Below are positions 20,001-28,299 of a DNA stretch of 64,000 bases, piece by piece (the stretch's first letter is position 1; every line of letters starts with the position of its first letter). This stretch comes from Ciceribacter thiooxidans. Lineage in GTDB: Bacteria; Pseudomonadota; Alphaproteobacteria; Rhizobiales; Rhizobiaceae. The notes below the pieces were generated by a model, which was not told the DNA's origin, searched no databases, and saw only the letters and a program-made list of their open reading frames with translations. The translations under genes and the position numbers were made by a program. The stretch lies in NCBI RefSeq assembly GCF_014126615.1, contig NZ_CP059897.1:62001-126000 (forward strand), given 5' to 3'.

Positions 20001-20090
20001 ATCGCCGCGAAACCCCGCCTCGATCAGGCGCTCAAAGAAGCTGGGCGGTGCATCGGCAACGGATGCCGGGCGATCGAGGCGTGGGATCAT
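17064..20090 (-). CDS. ydiJ: D-2-hydroxyglutarate dehydrogenase (YdiJ-type FAD/Fe-S)
   Basis: A 1008-residue fusion of an N-terminal FAD-binding oxidase domain (APRGGGTGTNGQSLTHG at ~80-97, LDH/GlcD type), an FAD-linked C-terminal domain, a ferredoxin-like part (CNGNGACFDF, then CLSCKACAGQCPVKV at ~660) and a CCG domain (VHCTERTN, DTGCCGMAGTFGHE). YdiJ of E. coli has this layout and length and oxidises D-2-hydroxyglutarate to 2-oxoglutarate, passing electrons to the respiratory chain. It is the last gene of the operon with hglS, amaB and an aminotransferase, 12 bases after the latter, which supplies its substrate. This context makes D-2-hydroxyglutarate more likely than D-lactate. Confidence 0.9.
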   Translation of the reverse strand: MIPRLDRPASVADAPPSFFERLIEAGFRGDIETRAGSRIVHATDNSIYQMEPQAVLFPRGAEDLQIIARTLSEPAFRNLTVAPRGGGTGTNGQSLTHGIVIDCSRHMNRILHIDPVRRIARVEAGVVKDALNRALKPFGLFFAPELSTSNRATIGGMISTDACGQGSCLYGKTSNHVLALRTVLMDGTDFWSRLLEGADLEAALQRQDRIGDIHRVAERITREKQQRIKEVFPNLNRYMTGYDLAHVRRDDGRFDLNAILCGSEGTLAMIAEAELNLLPLPAEVALVNIRYNDFNAALEDARNLTALKVASVETVDEKVLGLAKGDIVWTAISRFFPDDEGTAANGINIVEVLADNEAELEQKLAAVTGALENAANPNRLGHTVARGHKDAEAIWTMRKRAVGLLGNVEGPVRPVAFVEDTAVPPEHLAAYIREFRALLDKAGVAYGMFGHVDAGVLHVRPALDLARPDHVPLVREISDAVVALTRKYGGVLWGEHGKGVRSEYVPEFFGDLYPCLQEIKRAFDPENRLNPGKIASADATPLLKIDEVPLRGALDRAIGNDIRAAFDDAAYCNGNGACFDFDETSPMCPSYKASRDRRLSPKGRASLMREWLRLIAEKGLDPRRELMKPSRFALPRRALNTLNPANREDFSHEVKSAMDSCLSCKACAGQCPVKVSVPAFRSKFLAAYHGRYLRPLKDPLVASIETLLPLMARLRPVYNAVVETKPGKVLMRLMGLTALPALPERSLDNQACRLNVPVADPEALARLAPEERKAVVVLVVDAFTAHFDPAVAVAAVSLARKLGFNPMLARGHVNGKALYVHGYLARFEKAAHQTGAYLQSLADLDLPLVGLDPSMTLAFRSEYKTLPGNPLKATVALPEEWLVSIGLRNIASTAIQGNVSLMVHCTERTNAAASIGQWKAVFKAFGLTLEMVDTGCCGMAGTFGHEVRNRPMSETLYAMSWAETVKRQQPEDILMASGYSCRSQVKAIDRRSLPHPLQVLDRLFPANS

Positions 20091-20102
20091 GGCGAGTGCG
20101 TT

Positions 20103-21338
20103 TTAGTCCTTCAGTGCCGCACAGGCTCGTTCGATGCGGTTCAGCGCTTCTACCAGTTCGGCTTCCGATGTCGCATAGGAAATCCGGAAGAAGGGCGAAA
20201 GACCGAAAGCCGAGCCCGGCACGACGGCGACATGCGCCTCTTCGAGCAGGTAATCGGTGAAATCGGCATCGCTTGACAGGGTCTTGCCCTTCGGCGTGAC
20301 CTTGTTGAGCACGCCCGCGCAGCCGGAGAAGGTGTAGAAGGCGCCTTCCGGTACGCGGCATTCGAGGCCGGCTATGGCATTCAGGCGGCCGACCACCAGA
20401 TCGCGGCGGCGCTTGAAGCTCGCCTGCCGCTCTTTCAGAAAATCCTGAGGCCCGTTCAGCGCGGCAATCGCGGCGGCCTGGCTGACCGAGCAGGGGCAGG
20501 AGGTCGCCTGGCTCTGGATCACGGCCATGGCCTTGATCAGGGCCTTCGGCCCACCGGCATAGCCGATCCGCCAGCCGGTCATGGCATAGGCCTTGGACAC
20601 GCCGTTGATCGTCAGTGCCCGTTCCTTCAGGCGCGGCTCCAACGCCACCGGCGTGACAAAGTCGAAGCCGTCATAGACGATGTGCTCATACATATCGTCC
20701 ACCATCAGCCAGACATGCGGATGGCGCAGCAGAACCTCAATCAGCGGGCGATAGTCGGCAGCGCTATAGGCGGCCCCTGACGGGTTGGACGGAGAGTTCA
20801 AGAGCACCCAACGGGTCTTCGGCGTAATCGCCTTTTCAAGCTGCTCGGCCTGAAGGCGGAACCCGGCCTCGGCACTGCAGGAGACCAGAACGGACTTGCC
20901 ACCGCAGACTTCGACAATGTCGGAATAGGACGTCCAGTAGGGCGTCGGGATGATCACCTCGTCGCCCGCATCGATGGTGGCCATGAAGGCGTTGAACAGG
21001 ACCTGCTTGGCACCCGTGCCGACGGTGATTTCATCGACCGCGTAATCGATGCCGTTCTCGCGCTTGAACTTCGCGGCAATCGCCTGTTTGAGCGCGGGCG
21101 AACCGTCGAGCGCGGTATACTTGGTTTCACCCGCGTCGATGGCGGCCTTGGCGGCTTGCTTGATGTGGTCGGGCGTGTCGAAATCCGGCTCGCCGGCACC
21201 GAGGATGATGACAGGAAGGCCGTCGCGCTTCATCCCCGCAGCCTTTGCCCCGATTTGCAGGATCTTGGAAACGCCGACAGAGGCGATCCGCGAGGCGGGC
21301 CGGAAGGCCGCCTCATCCACTTTCATCGCGATTGTCAT
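20103..21338 (-). CDS. Class I/II PLP aminotransferase, probable 2-aminoadipate transaminase
   Basis: 411 residues of the aspartate-aminotransferase fold type I. The PLP lysine is in NGVSKAYAMTGWRIGYAGG, the Asn/Asp region in NSPSNPSGAAYS and the substrate carboxylate Arg near FRISYAT. It lies 12 bases after amaB and 12 bases before ydiJ in one operon. Its expected job there is to convert L-2-aminoadipate, made by AmaB, to 2-oxoadipate, the substrate of HglS. The fold is certain; the substrate comes from the operon. The family also includes aspartate/tyrosine and aromatic transaminases. Confidence 0.9.
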   Translation of the reverse strand: MTIAMKVDEAAFRPASRIASVGVSKILQIGAKAAGMKRDGLPVIILGAGEPDFDTPDHIKQAAKAAIDAGETKYTALDGSPALKQAIAAKFKRENGIDYAVDEITVGTGAKQVLFNAFMATIDAGDEVIIPTPYWTSYSDIVEVCGGKSVLVSCSAEAGFRLQAEQLEKAITPKTRWVLLNSPSNPSGAAYSAADYRPLIEVLLRHPHVWLMVDDMYEHIVYDGFDFVTPVALEPRLKERALTINGVSKAYAMTGWRIGYAGGPKALIKAMAVIQSQATSCPCSVSQAAAIAALNGPQDFLKERQASFKRRRDLVVGRLNAIAGLECRVPEGAFYTFSGCAGVLNKVTPKGKTLSSDADFTDYLLEEAHVAVVPGSAFGLSPFFRISYATSEAELVEALNRIERACAALKD

Positions 21339-21350
21339 GGCTGCCTCGCC

Positions 21351-22880
21351 TCAGTCGATGTCGAAGGAAACGCCCTGCGCCAGCGGCAGGGATTTCGAAT
21401 AGTTGATGGTGTTGGTGGCGCGGCGCATATAGGCTCTCCATGCATCCGAGCCGCTCTCGCGGCCGCCGCCGGTTTCCTTCTCGCCGCCAAAGGCGCCGCC
21501 GATTTCAGCGCCGGACGTGCCGATATTGACATTGGCGATGCCGCAATCGGAACCGTCTGCTGCCAGGAACCGCTCGGCTTCTCGCATGTCGAGCGTGAAA
21601 ATCGACGAGGACAGACCAGCACCCACCGCGTTGTGATCGGCGAGGACGGCATCGAAGTCGCTGTATTTCAGCACGTAGAGGATCGGTGCGAAGGTTTCTT
21701 CGAGAACCGGACCGGTGTGCGCAGGCATTTCCACCAGCGCCGGCTTCACGTAATAGGCATCCGCGCTGCCGGTCTCCACCCGCTCGCCGCCATGGACGGC
21801 GCCGCCATGGGCCTTGGCTTCCGAGAGAGCCTTCTGCATGGCGTCAAAAGCCAGCTTGTCGATCAACGGGCCGACGAGTGCCGAGCCCTCCAGCGGATTG
21901 CCGACGGAAACGCTGGCATAGGCCTTCTTCAGGCGCGGAACGAGCTGGTCGTAAATGCTGTCATGGACGAACAGGCGGCGCAGCGTCGTGCAGCGCTGAC
22001 CCGCCGTGCCCATCGCGCCGAAGGCGATGGCGCGCAGCGCCATGTCGAGATCGGCGGAGGGGCAGACGATGCCGCCATTGTTGCCGCCGAGTTCCAGGAT
22101 GGCGCGGGCAAAGCGCCTGGCCAGACGCGGACCGACATCGCGGCCCATGCGGGTGGAGCCGGTGGCCGAGACGAGCGGCACCTTGGGATGGTCCACCAGA
22201 ACCTCGCCGATGGCGCGGTCGCCGATCAGCAGCTGGGAGAGGCCTTCCGGCGCATCGCCGAAGCGCTTCAGGGCGCGGTCGAGAACGGCCTGTGCGGCCA
22301 GCGCCGTCAGCGGCGTCTTTTCCGAAGGCTTCCACACGACGCTGTTGCCGCAGACGAGTGCGAGTGCGGCATTCCAGGCCCAGACGGCGACGGGGAAGTT
22401 GAAGGCCGAAATAATGCCGATGACGCCGAGCGGATGCCAGGTTTCCATCATGCGATGGCCGGGGCGCTCGGTGGCGATGGTGAGGCCGTAGAGCTGGCGC
22501 GAGAGACCGACGGCGAAATCGCAGATGTCGATCATTTCCTGCACTTCGCCGAGACCCTCCGACGGGATCTTGCCGGCCTCGATGGACACGAGGCGGCCGA
22601 GATCGGCCTTGGCGGCGCGTAGTTCTTCGCCGAAGAGGCGCACCAGCTCGCCGCGCTTCGGTGCAGGCACGAGACGCCAGACGCGGAAGGCCGCGTCGGC
22701 GCGTTCGATGGCGGCAGAGGCTTCTTCCGCCGAAACGGTCTTCAGGCTGCCGGTCTGCTCGCCGGTGATGGGCGAGAAGGCCTTCATGTCGCCGCCCGTA
22801 TAGGCGGCCTTGTCCACGCCAAGGCGTTCGAGAATGGCGGTTGCCTCAGCGGCGACGGTGGTCTTTACGGCGATATTCAT
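21351..22880 (-). CDS. amaB: L-aminoadipate-semialdehyde dehydrogenase (ALDH7/antiquitin type)
   Basis: The start is ATG 22880 (MNIAVKTTVAAEA) with GGAG 10 bases upstream; the frame runs further but overlaps hglS. The 509-residue protein has the ALDH7 marks GNSVVWKPSEKTPLTALA, ELGGNN (general-base Glu) and FGAMGTAGQRCTTLRRLFV with the catalytic Cys. This family (bacterial AmaB, human ALDH7A1) oxidises 2-aminoadipate 6-semialdehyde, in equilibrium with piperideine-6-carboxylate, to L-2-aminoadipate. It follows hglS by 25 bases and precedes the aminotransferase by 12. The pathway assignment is strong because the enzymes for the three following steps are all in the same operon. Confidence 0.92.
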   Translation of the reverse strand: MNIAVKTTVAAEATAILERLGVDKAAYTGGDMKAFSPITGEQTGSLKTVSAEEASAAIERADAAFRVWRLVPAPKRGELVRLFGEELRAAKADLGRLVSIEAGKIPSEGLGEVQEMIDICDFAVGLSRQLYGLTIATERPGHRMMETWHPLGVIGIISAFNFPVAVWAWNAALALVCGNSVVWKPSEKTPLTALAAQAVLDRALKRFGDAPEGLSQLLIGDRAIGEVLVDHPKVPLVSATGSTRMGRDVGPRLARRFARAILELGGNNGGIVCPSADLDMALRAIAFGAMGTAGQRCTTLRRLFVHDSIYDQLVPRLKKAYASVSVGNPLEGSALVGPLIDKLAFDAMQKALSEAKAHGGAVHGGERVETGSADAYYVKPALVEMPAHTGPVLEETFAPILYVLKYSDFDAVLADHNAVGAGLSSSIFTLDMREAERFLAADGSDCGIANVNIGTSGAEIGGAFGGEKETGGGRESGSDAWRAYMRRATNTINYSKSLPLAQGVSFDID

Positions 22881-22905
22881 CGTCTTCTGCTCCGGGAAAG
22901 AGGAT

Positions 22906-24297
22906 TTATTCGGCGGCGGGCCGCTGGGTGAGCGCTGCAAGGCAGCTCTCCAGCGAGGCCTTTTCGATGCCGGCATAATGGTCGAATTCATTGAGGACAG
23001 AGGCGCCGAGATCGGCTTCGAAACGCTTCTGGTTCGGAGACGCGGCAAACTCCTGCTGCGCGCCGTCACCGAGGTTTGACTGGAAGATGCCCGCAGCACT
23101 GACCGGCAGGAAATCTTCGTAAACAATGGGATCGAAGCAGATATAGCCTTCGGCGATCAGCTGTTCCGGATCATCGAAAAAGGCGACGCCTTGTCTGCCT
23201 TTTTCCGTCAACGAGTAGCTGAAATAGCCAAGACCGGCTGCGCGGATATCTGCCCAGTTATCCGGAAACGCCTTGAAGACCTCGGCAAGCGCGGCCTCGT
23301 AGGCATTGGCATTGGAGCCATCGGCAGCCGGGCGAACGATCTTGCGGGTGTCGTCCAGCAGCTTGTCGTAAAGCGCACGGCCCTTCGGCGTCAGCGCCAC
23401 GCCGCGCTGCTCGATTTCACCGAAGCGCGCAGTATGTGTGCCTGCCTGCCAGCCGCCGTTGCCATCGTGGAAGGAGACGGGCTCTTCCAGCGCCTTGAAC
23501 GAGGTCTGGCGCAGCAGGATCGGGCATTTGCGGGTCGGCGGACCTTCGACGACGGCCTTCGGCGCAATGCCGTAATCGGGCATGCGAGCCTGCACCTTGT
23601 CGATATCCAGCGTGCGCGGCGTCAGGTGGTTGATATGCGGGCCCTTGAACGACACGACATCGGCGATCAGCCGGTGCGCATCATGCAGGCGGTGATACAT
23701 GGAGAGCGCGACATTGGCCTTGTCGTGCCAGCGGAAGGTTTCCAGCACTTCGGCCACGAAACGGGCGGAATCGTTCTCGTCCAGCCCGCCGTTCTTTTCG
23801 GCCTTCTCCGTCAGTTCGAGCGCCTTGGGCGTGAAGATCTGTCGCGCGGCGAGAATGGCCGCTGCTTCCGCGCGCAAAGCTTCGTCGGCAATGAGATCGA
23901 GCCGCAGCAGCGAGGTGAAGACGCGGAAGGGATTGCGCTTCAGCGCCTCTTCGCCGACCGGGCGGAAGGCCGTGGAATGGACAGGTACGCCGGCGGTGGA
24001 GAGATCGTAATAGCCGACCGGATACATGCCCATCACCGCGAAGATGCGGCGCATCGTGGCCAGCTCCTGCGCTGTACCAAGACGGATCGCGCCGTGGCGC
24101 TCCTCGGAAATCCGCTCCAGCGTGTCAGTTGCCTCGAACCGGGCCTTGAGACCGGATTCGGCCGCAAGCGTCTCGTCGTTGACGCGGGCGACCAGCTCCA
24201 TCAGCGTTCCGTAAGCGGGAACCTCGTCGCGGTACATCGCCGACATGGCGCTCGAAAAGCGAGCGCGGATATCATCTGGAGAAACCTTCAGGCTCAT
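22906..24297 (-). CDS. hglS: 2-oxoadipate dioxygenase/decarboxylase (DUF1338)
   Basis: 463 residues of the DUF1338 family. HglS converts 2-oxoadipate to D-2-hydroxyglutarate and CO2 using Fe(II) and O2, a late step of bacterial D-lysine and pipecolate catabolism. The vicinal-oxygen-chelate-like metal ligands lie in the region around GVPVHSTAFRP and KGPHINHLTPRTLD. ATG 24297 (MSLKVSPDD) is chosen because GAGGA lies 9-10 bases before it; ATG 24306 would be too close to that site. It is the first gene of the operon hglS-amaB-aminotransferase-ydiJ and is divergent from a LysR regulator. Confidence 0.92.
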   Translation of the reverse strand: MSLKVSPDDIRARFSSAMSAMYRDEVPAYGTLMELVARVNDETLAAESGLKARFEATDTLERISEERHGAIRLGTAQELATMRRIFAVMGMYPVGYYDLSTAGVPVHSTAFRPVGEEALKRNPFRVFTSLLRLDLIADEALRAEAAAILAARQIFTPKALELTEKAEKNGGLDENDSARFVAEVLETFRWHDKANVALSMYHRLHDAHRLIADVVSFKGPHINHLTPRTLDIDKVQARMPDYGIAPKAVVEGPPTRKCPILLRQTSFKALEEPVSFHDGNGGWQAGTHTARFGEIEQRGVALTPKGRALYDKLLDDTRKIVRPAADGSNANAYEAALAEVFKAFPDNWADIRAAGLGYFSYSLTEKGRQGVAFFDDPEQLIAEGYICFDPIVYEDFLPVSAAGIFQSNLGDGAQQEFAASPNQKRFEADLGASVLNEFDHYAGIEKASLESCLAALTQRPAAE

Positions 24298-24403
24298 GAT
24301 GGCCATTTCCTCTGAAATATGCGAGATCATTCTGAAATGGCACCATATCCGATAGGCAACGGCTGGGTTGTGACGATTTCGGCTAAATTGATGCGAAAAT
24401 GGA
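24298..24403. promoter_or_regulatory. Divergent hglS/LysR control region
   Basis: The 106 bases between the two divergent starts must hold both promoters and, by the usual LysR plan, the operator. Two small dyads are visible: ATTTC-N4-GAAAT at 24305-24318 and a looser ATTTCG...CGAAAAT at about 24377-24400. Which of them the regulator uses cannot be told from sequence. Confidence 0.4.
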
Positions 24404-25306
24404 ATGACCATACGTCGAAGCCTGACTCCCGACTTCATCAACCTGCAAGCCTTCGAATGCGCGGCGCGGCATCAGAATTTCTCGCGGGCGGCCGAAGAGC
24501 TGCACCTGACCCAGAGCGCCATCAGCCGGCAGATCGCCGATCTTGAACAGCAGACGGGCCTGAGACTCTTCGAACGGGTCCGTCAGCGCGTCATCCTGTC
24601 GGACGCAGGCGAGAGGCTGCTTCCGGAGGTCAGGCAATTGCTCGCGCAGGCAGAGCGGCTGATGATCGGCGCGGTGGCGACAGGGCAGATGGCGACATCC
24701 TTGCGGATTGCGACGCTGCCCACATTTGGCGGAAAGTGGCTGGTCCCCCGGCTTGGTCGCTTCCTCGTCCGCCATCCGACGGTGGCAATTTCGATCGAGT
24801 CACGCTCGACCCAGTTCAGCTTCGCAGAGGAGAATTTCGACCTCGCGATTCATTTTGGACAACCGACCTGGGCCAATGCATCGTCGACTTTCCTCTGCCA
24901 CGAGACGGTTCTGCCGGTCGCAAGTCCGGCCCTTTCGGCGAGCATCGCGCAGGGTTCTGAGGGTTCCTTCGACGACATCCCGCTCCTGCATCTGACCACC
25001 CGGCCCAAGCTCTGGTCGGACTGGTCGCAGCATCACGGTGTCAGCCTCCCGCAAGCCTATCAGGGGCCGCGCTTCGACCAGTTCTCCATGCTGATTTCAG
25101 CTGCCGCCGCAGGTCTGGGTTTCGCCCTCCTGCCGACCTATCTCATCGAAAGCGAACTTCAATCCGGTGCTCTCAAGCCGCTGGCCAACCTGCCCATGCA
25201 AACGGAAAACGCCTATTTCGTCGTCCGGCCGGAGAACAAAAGAACCCAGGCGGCGGCACGAGATTTCGAGGCGTGGCTTCTGCAAGAGGTAGCAGCATCA
25301 GCCTAA
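24404..25306 (+). CDS. LysR-family regulator of the hglS operon
   Basis: 300 residues with an N-terminal winged helix (FINLQAFECAARHQNFSRAA, LTQSAISRQIADLE at ~34-47) and a periplasmic-binding-protein-like effector domain of the GcvA type (~90-295). It is transcribed away from hglS with 106 bases between the starts, the classic arrangement for a regulator of the neighbouring operon. The likely effector is a lysine-pathway intermediate such as 2-aminoadipate or 2-oxoadipate; this is inference. Length and domains are complete. Confidence 0.92.
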   Translation: MTIRRSLTPDFINLQAFECAARHQNFSRAAEELHLTQSAISRQIADLEQQTGLRLFERVRQRVILSDAGERLLPEVRQLLAQAERLMIGAVATGQMATSLRIATLPTFGGKWLVPRLGRFLVRHPTVAISIESRSTQFSFAEENFDLAIHFGQPTWANASSTFLCHETVLPVASPALSASIAQGSEGSFDDIPLLHLTTRPKLWSDWSQHHGVSLPQAYQGPRFDQFSMLISAAAAGLGFALLPTYLIESELQSGALKPLANLPMQTENAYFVVRPENKRTQAAARDFEAWLLQEVAASA

Positions 25307-25427
25307 GGGCCTGATGGGATACGACCCCCAGGGCGTGTCACTTGCTATTTGTCTTAGGCAGCAATTTCAAATTGTTAGATATGCCGTTGGGTGGACTCAA
25401 CCGAAACGATCGAAGCGTTTCTCTTAG

Positions 25428-26170
25428 GTGTTTAGCGCCGATCAGCGTTTCGATGACAAATCCTTCCCAGTTCGATCCAACGACCGGGCGCCCCAAGATC
25501 TGGTCGAGCGTTCCGATTTGGAGAAGCGCATCCACCAACCCGCTGTCGCGCCCATAGATCTTCGGCGAACTGACAAGGCGCTTGCCGAAATTGCCGCTCT
25601 AGGGCAGCAGGCGGCGGACCAACATGAGGTCGACCAAGAAGTCGACATAGCGGTTGATCATCTGCGCCGACACGCCGATCTCCTGCGCCAGCCGGGCGCC
25701 GTTGAGGGTGCTTCCTTGGGCGTTCACCAGCATCGTCCCGGCGTCCAGCCCTTCCTCGACCATGATTGGCGGCATTTCGAGATAGATGATGCGCCCGGCG
25801 AGCGTTTCCGAGGCTTTCTGGATCAGATCGAGGGAGGCGGACCCAAGCAACAGGAATTCCGCGCTGCGCTCGCCTTTGGCGCGCCGGTCGTCGACGACGC
25901 CGTGGAGTTCGATGAAGATCTCCGGCACGTATTGAACCGCGTCAAGGATGGTGAGGTGCCAGACTGGGCCTGCAGCTAGGCTTCCGCATCCTCAGGCTTA
26001 CGGCGGTACGCCGTCCGTTCCAGATCGAGATAAAGCCTGGTATCGATATCCTTCGCCAGCTTGCAGGCAAGCGTCGACTCACCAACCTGCCGCGCGCCGA
26101 TCAGGGCAACGGCAAGCACACGCGACAGCGCCTTGCGAAGGGCCGATTCCAGTTGAGATCGTGAAACAAT
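25428..26170 (-). pseudogene. AAA ATPase with DUF4143 domain, degraded
   Basis: Pieces of one ATP-binding protein are readable in order on the minus strand. The N-terminal part (SQLESALRKALSRV, LIGARQVGESTLACKLA) ends at a TAG at 25976. The middle (HLTILDAVQYVPEIFIELHG to LMLVRRLLP) is in another frame and ends at an in-frame TAG at 25599. The continuation (SGNFGKRLVSSPKIYGRDSG, then PVVGSNWEGFVIETLIGAK) runs to about 25428, where the likeness stops. Beyond one frameshift and one nonsense codon, the Walker A lysine is replaced by Glu (GxRQVGES for GxRQVGKT) and no good start remains. Such ATPases are often mobile and toxin-like; this one is dead. Confidence 0.85.
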
Positions 26171-26265
26171 CGTGCCGTAAATCTCAAATCGGAGGTTCGA
26201 TTTACCGTCACTTGAATGTGGAGCGGATCTGAGCCGGCGTTTGTGGGCAGTCGAAATCCAACCCC

Positions 26266-26613
26266 TCACGCGTCCTTGACGGCCGCTGTGATAATGATCT
26301 CGACCTTGAGGTCCGGCCGGGCGAGTTTCGTTTCACCGCAAGCGCGTGCGGGGGCGTGGCCTTGAGGCACCCAAGTATCCCAGACGGAATTCATCCCGGC
26401 GAAATCATTGATATCGGCCAGCCAGACGATCGCCTGCAGGATGTGCTCGCGTGACGAACTGGCTTTTTCAAGCAGCGCATCGATGCGCGACAGGCACTCA
26501 CGGGTCTGGTCGGCAACGGGCTCGCCCTCTCCCACTTGGCCGCACAGATAGACGGTGCCATTGTGCTTGACGATCTTGCTCATGCGTGCGGCGGTGTCCA
26601 TGCGTTCAATCAC
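26266..26613 (-). CDS. ridA: RidA/YjgF-family protein
   Basis: 115 residues of the Rid family (GTVYLCGQVGEG, LEKASSSREHILQAIVWLAD, CGETKLARPDLKVEI). Rid proteins hydrolyse reactive enamine or imine intermediates to keto acids and ammonia. GTG 26613 overlaps the stop of the upstream flavoenzyme gene (GTGA), so the two are translationally coupled; ATG 26601 is the alternative start. The family signature Arg lies in ARACGETKLARPDL. As the last gene of an amine/imine-oxidising operon it probably removes an imine product. It need not be the housekeeping RidA. Confidence 0.88.
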   Translation of the reverse strand: MIERMDTAARMSKIVKHNGTVYLCGQVGEGEPVADQTRECLSRIDALLEKASSSREHILQAIVWLADINDFAGMNSVWDTWVPQGHAPARACGETKLARPDLKVEIIITAAVKDA

Positions 26614-28019
26614 TCGGCAGCTTCCTTGTCATCGTTGTTGCTGTGCTTGCGGGCAAGGCTCGCCAACTCCTGAAGGGTCACCGGCTTGATTGGCGGCCGG
26701 ATGCGGAAATAGCCCGTCTCGTCGGGCGTCTGCCCGTTCTCTCCGGAGAGCAGCTCGGTCACGGTCAGTCCGCAATAGCGCCCTTGGCAGGGGCCCATTC
26801 CGGCCCGTCCGAAAGCCTTCGCCTGGTTGGGGCCGAGGCAGCCAAGGCGGGCGTAGCGCCTGATATCGCCGGCGGTGACTTCCTCGCAGCGGCAGACGAT
26901 GGTCCCATCCGCCGGAGACAGCGCCTCGGCATAGGGCGGATAGGCTCGGTCGATGAACGGCCGCGCCGCCATTTCACCCCGCAGTTTGCGGTGGAGATTG
27001 CGCGCGTGCCGGTCGCGTTCGGCTTCGGAAAGCGCACCGAGATCGCAGGCGATGGCGAGCGCTGAGATCCGGCCTGCGGTCACGGCCGCGTCAGCGCCGC
27101 CAATGCCCGCGCCATCCCCGGCGATGAAGACTTCGCGGACGGGCGTGCGCCCCCAACAGTCCTTTTCCGGCACGAAGGCGCGCTGCTGTTCGTGCCACGC
27201 GTGCGGCAACCCCATGGACCGGGCGGTCTGGGTGTTGGGAACGACGCCGTGATGCAGCAGCACCGTGCCGCTGGCGAGGCGGTGTTCCCGCCCGCCCGAA
27301 ACGAAGCGGACTGCCTCGGCCCGGTCGCGCCCCTCGATCGCGATCGCGGAAACGCCCGTGTAGCGTTTGACGCCCGCCTTACGGATTTCGGCGAGAAGCC
27401 CGAGACCCTTGGCGAGCATGCGCCAGCCCCTCATGGCCCCCAGCCCATAACGGGCGGAGGAGAAGACATCCGCCATGGACTGGGTTTCCACCAGCGCCCG
27501 GGGAGGAATGCCGGCGCGGCACATCTGGGCTGTCACCAGATAGAGGAGCGGTCCGGTACCGCAGAGAACGGCGTCCTCGAACACCATTCCGGACTGTTTG
27601 AGAAGAATTTGCGCGGCACCGACCGTCATCACCCCGGGCAGCGTCCAGCCCGGCACCGGCATAGGTCGTTCCAGGGCTCCAGTTGCGATCAGCAGGCGTT
27701 TGCCCGTCGTGAGAGAAGCCTTGCCGTCAGCCGTGAAGGCGACGCGGGTCCTGTCCTCGATCTGCCAGACGGTCGCGCCTGAGATATGCGTGATATTCGG
27801 GTGATGCAGGCCGCGGGCGAGGGCCACACCTTTCGTGAAATCGGGCCCGAGAATGGTGCCGCGCACCTCCGCCGCACGCTCCACGTCGCGGTAGATCTGG
27901 CCGCCGGCGCGTGGCTGTTCGTCGAGCAGGGTGACGGACAGGCCCGCATCCGCCGCGACGCGGGCCGCCGCCATGCCGGCGGGACCGGCACCGACAATTG
28001 CGAGATCGAAGTCAGGCAT
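26610..28019 (-). CDS. FAD/NAD-binding subunit of HcnABC/opine-oxidase-like dehydrogenase
   Basis: 469 residues with an N-terminal dinucleotide site (AIVGAGPAGMAAARVAADAG at ~7-26), a second nucleotide-binding region, and a C-terminal BFD-like [2Fe-2S] domain (CRCEEVT, then GPCQGRYC). This is the layout of HcnB, the OoxA/NoxA opine oxidase subunits and LhpE of D-hydroxyproline dehydrogenase. It works with the small [2Fe-2S] protein and the DAO-type flavoprotein encoded directly upstream; its start overlaps the former by 8 bases. The complex oxidises a secondary or primary amine at its alpha carbon. The substrate is not fixed by sequence. Confidence 0.9.
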   Translation of the reverse strand: MPDFDLAIVGAGPAGMAAARVAADAGLSVTLLDEQPRAGGQIYRDVERAAEVRGTILGPDFTKGVALARGLHHPNITHISGATVWQIEDRTRVAFTADGKASLTTGKRLLIATGALERPMPVPGWTLPGVMTVGAAQILLKQSGMVFEDAVLCGTGPLLYLVTAQMCRAGIPPRALVETQSMADVFSSARYGLGAMRGWRMLAKGLGLLAEIRKAGVKRYTGVSAIAIEGRDRAEAVRFVSGGREHRLASGTVLLHHGVVPNTQTARSMGLPHAWHEQQRAFVPEKDCWGRTPVREVFIAGDGAGIGGADAAVTAGRISALAIACDLGALSEAERDRHARNLHRKLRGEMAARPFIDRAYPPYAEALSPADGTIVCRCEEVTAGDIRRYARLGCLGPNQAKAFGRAGMGPCQGRYCGLTVTELLSGENGQTPDETGYFRIRPPIKPVTLQELASLARKHSNNDDKEAAE

Positions 28020-28299
28020 GATCAGCCTCCCCCGCGGCCGGCCGCGAGATGATCATGCCCTCGCTGACCTCACTCATGCAGGCCTGGCGGGTCACCCCGC
28101 CGATCTCCACCAGACAGTCGAAACAGGTCCCCATCATGCAATAGGGATTGCGTGGAGCACCGGAGACCGGGGTCTTGCGGAAAGGCGCGATGCCGGCGGC
28201 CAGCAGCTCGGCGGCAAGGTTTTCGCCTTCCCGCAGCTCCAGTTCCAAGCCCGCGAACTGAACGCGAACCCTGCGGACATCGATCAAATGTTCAAGCAT
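28012..28299 (-). CDS. (2Fe-2S)-binding subunit (HcnA/LhpF-like)
   Basis: A 95-residue ferredoxin-like small subunit. The cluster ligands are in YCMMGTCFDCLVEIGG and the later RQACMSEV. ATG 28299 is chosen because ATGCTTGA there couples it to the stop of the DAO gene at 28292; the frame is open further upstream, but that part lies inside the DAO gene. It links the two flavin subunits of the three-part dehydrogenase in electron transfer. The family length is normal for HcnA-type subunits. Confidence 0.88.
   Translation of the reverse strand: MLEHLIDVRRVRVQFAGLELELREGENLAAELLAAGIAPFRKTPVSGAPRNPYCMMGTCFDCLVEIGGVTRQACMSEVSEGMIISRPAAGEADHA

Noticed and set aside
18135..20276. Plus-strand open frame of 713 codons opposite ydiJ
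   Set aside because: It is the complement of a well-supported GC-rich gene; its composition (Arg, Gly, His, Gln rich, no motifs) is that of an antisense shadow.
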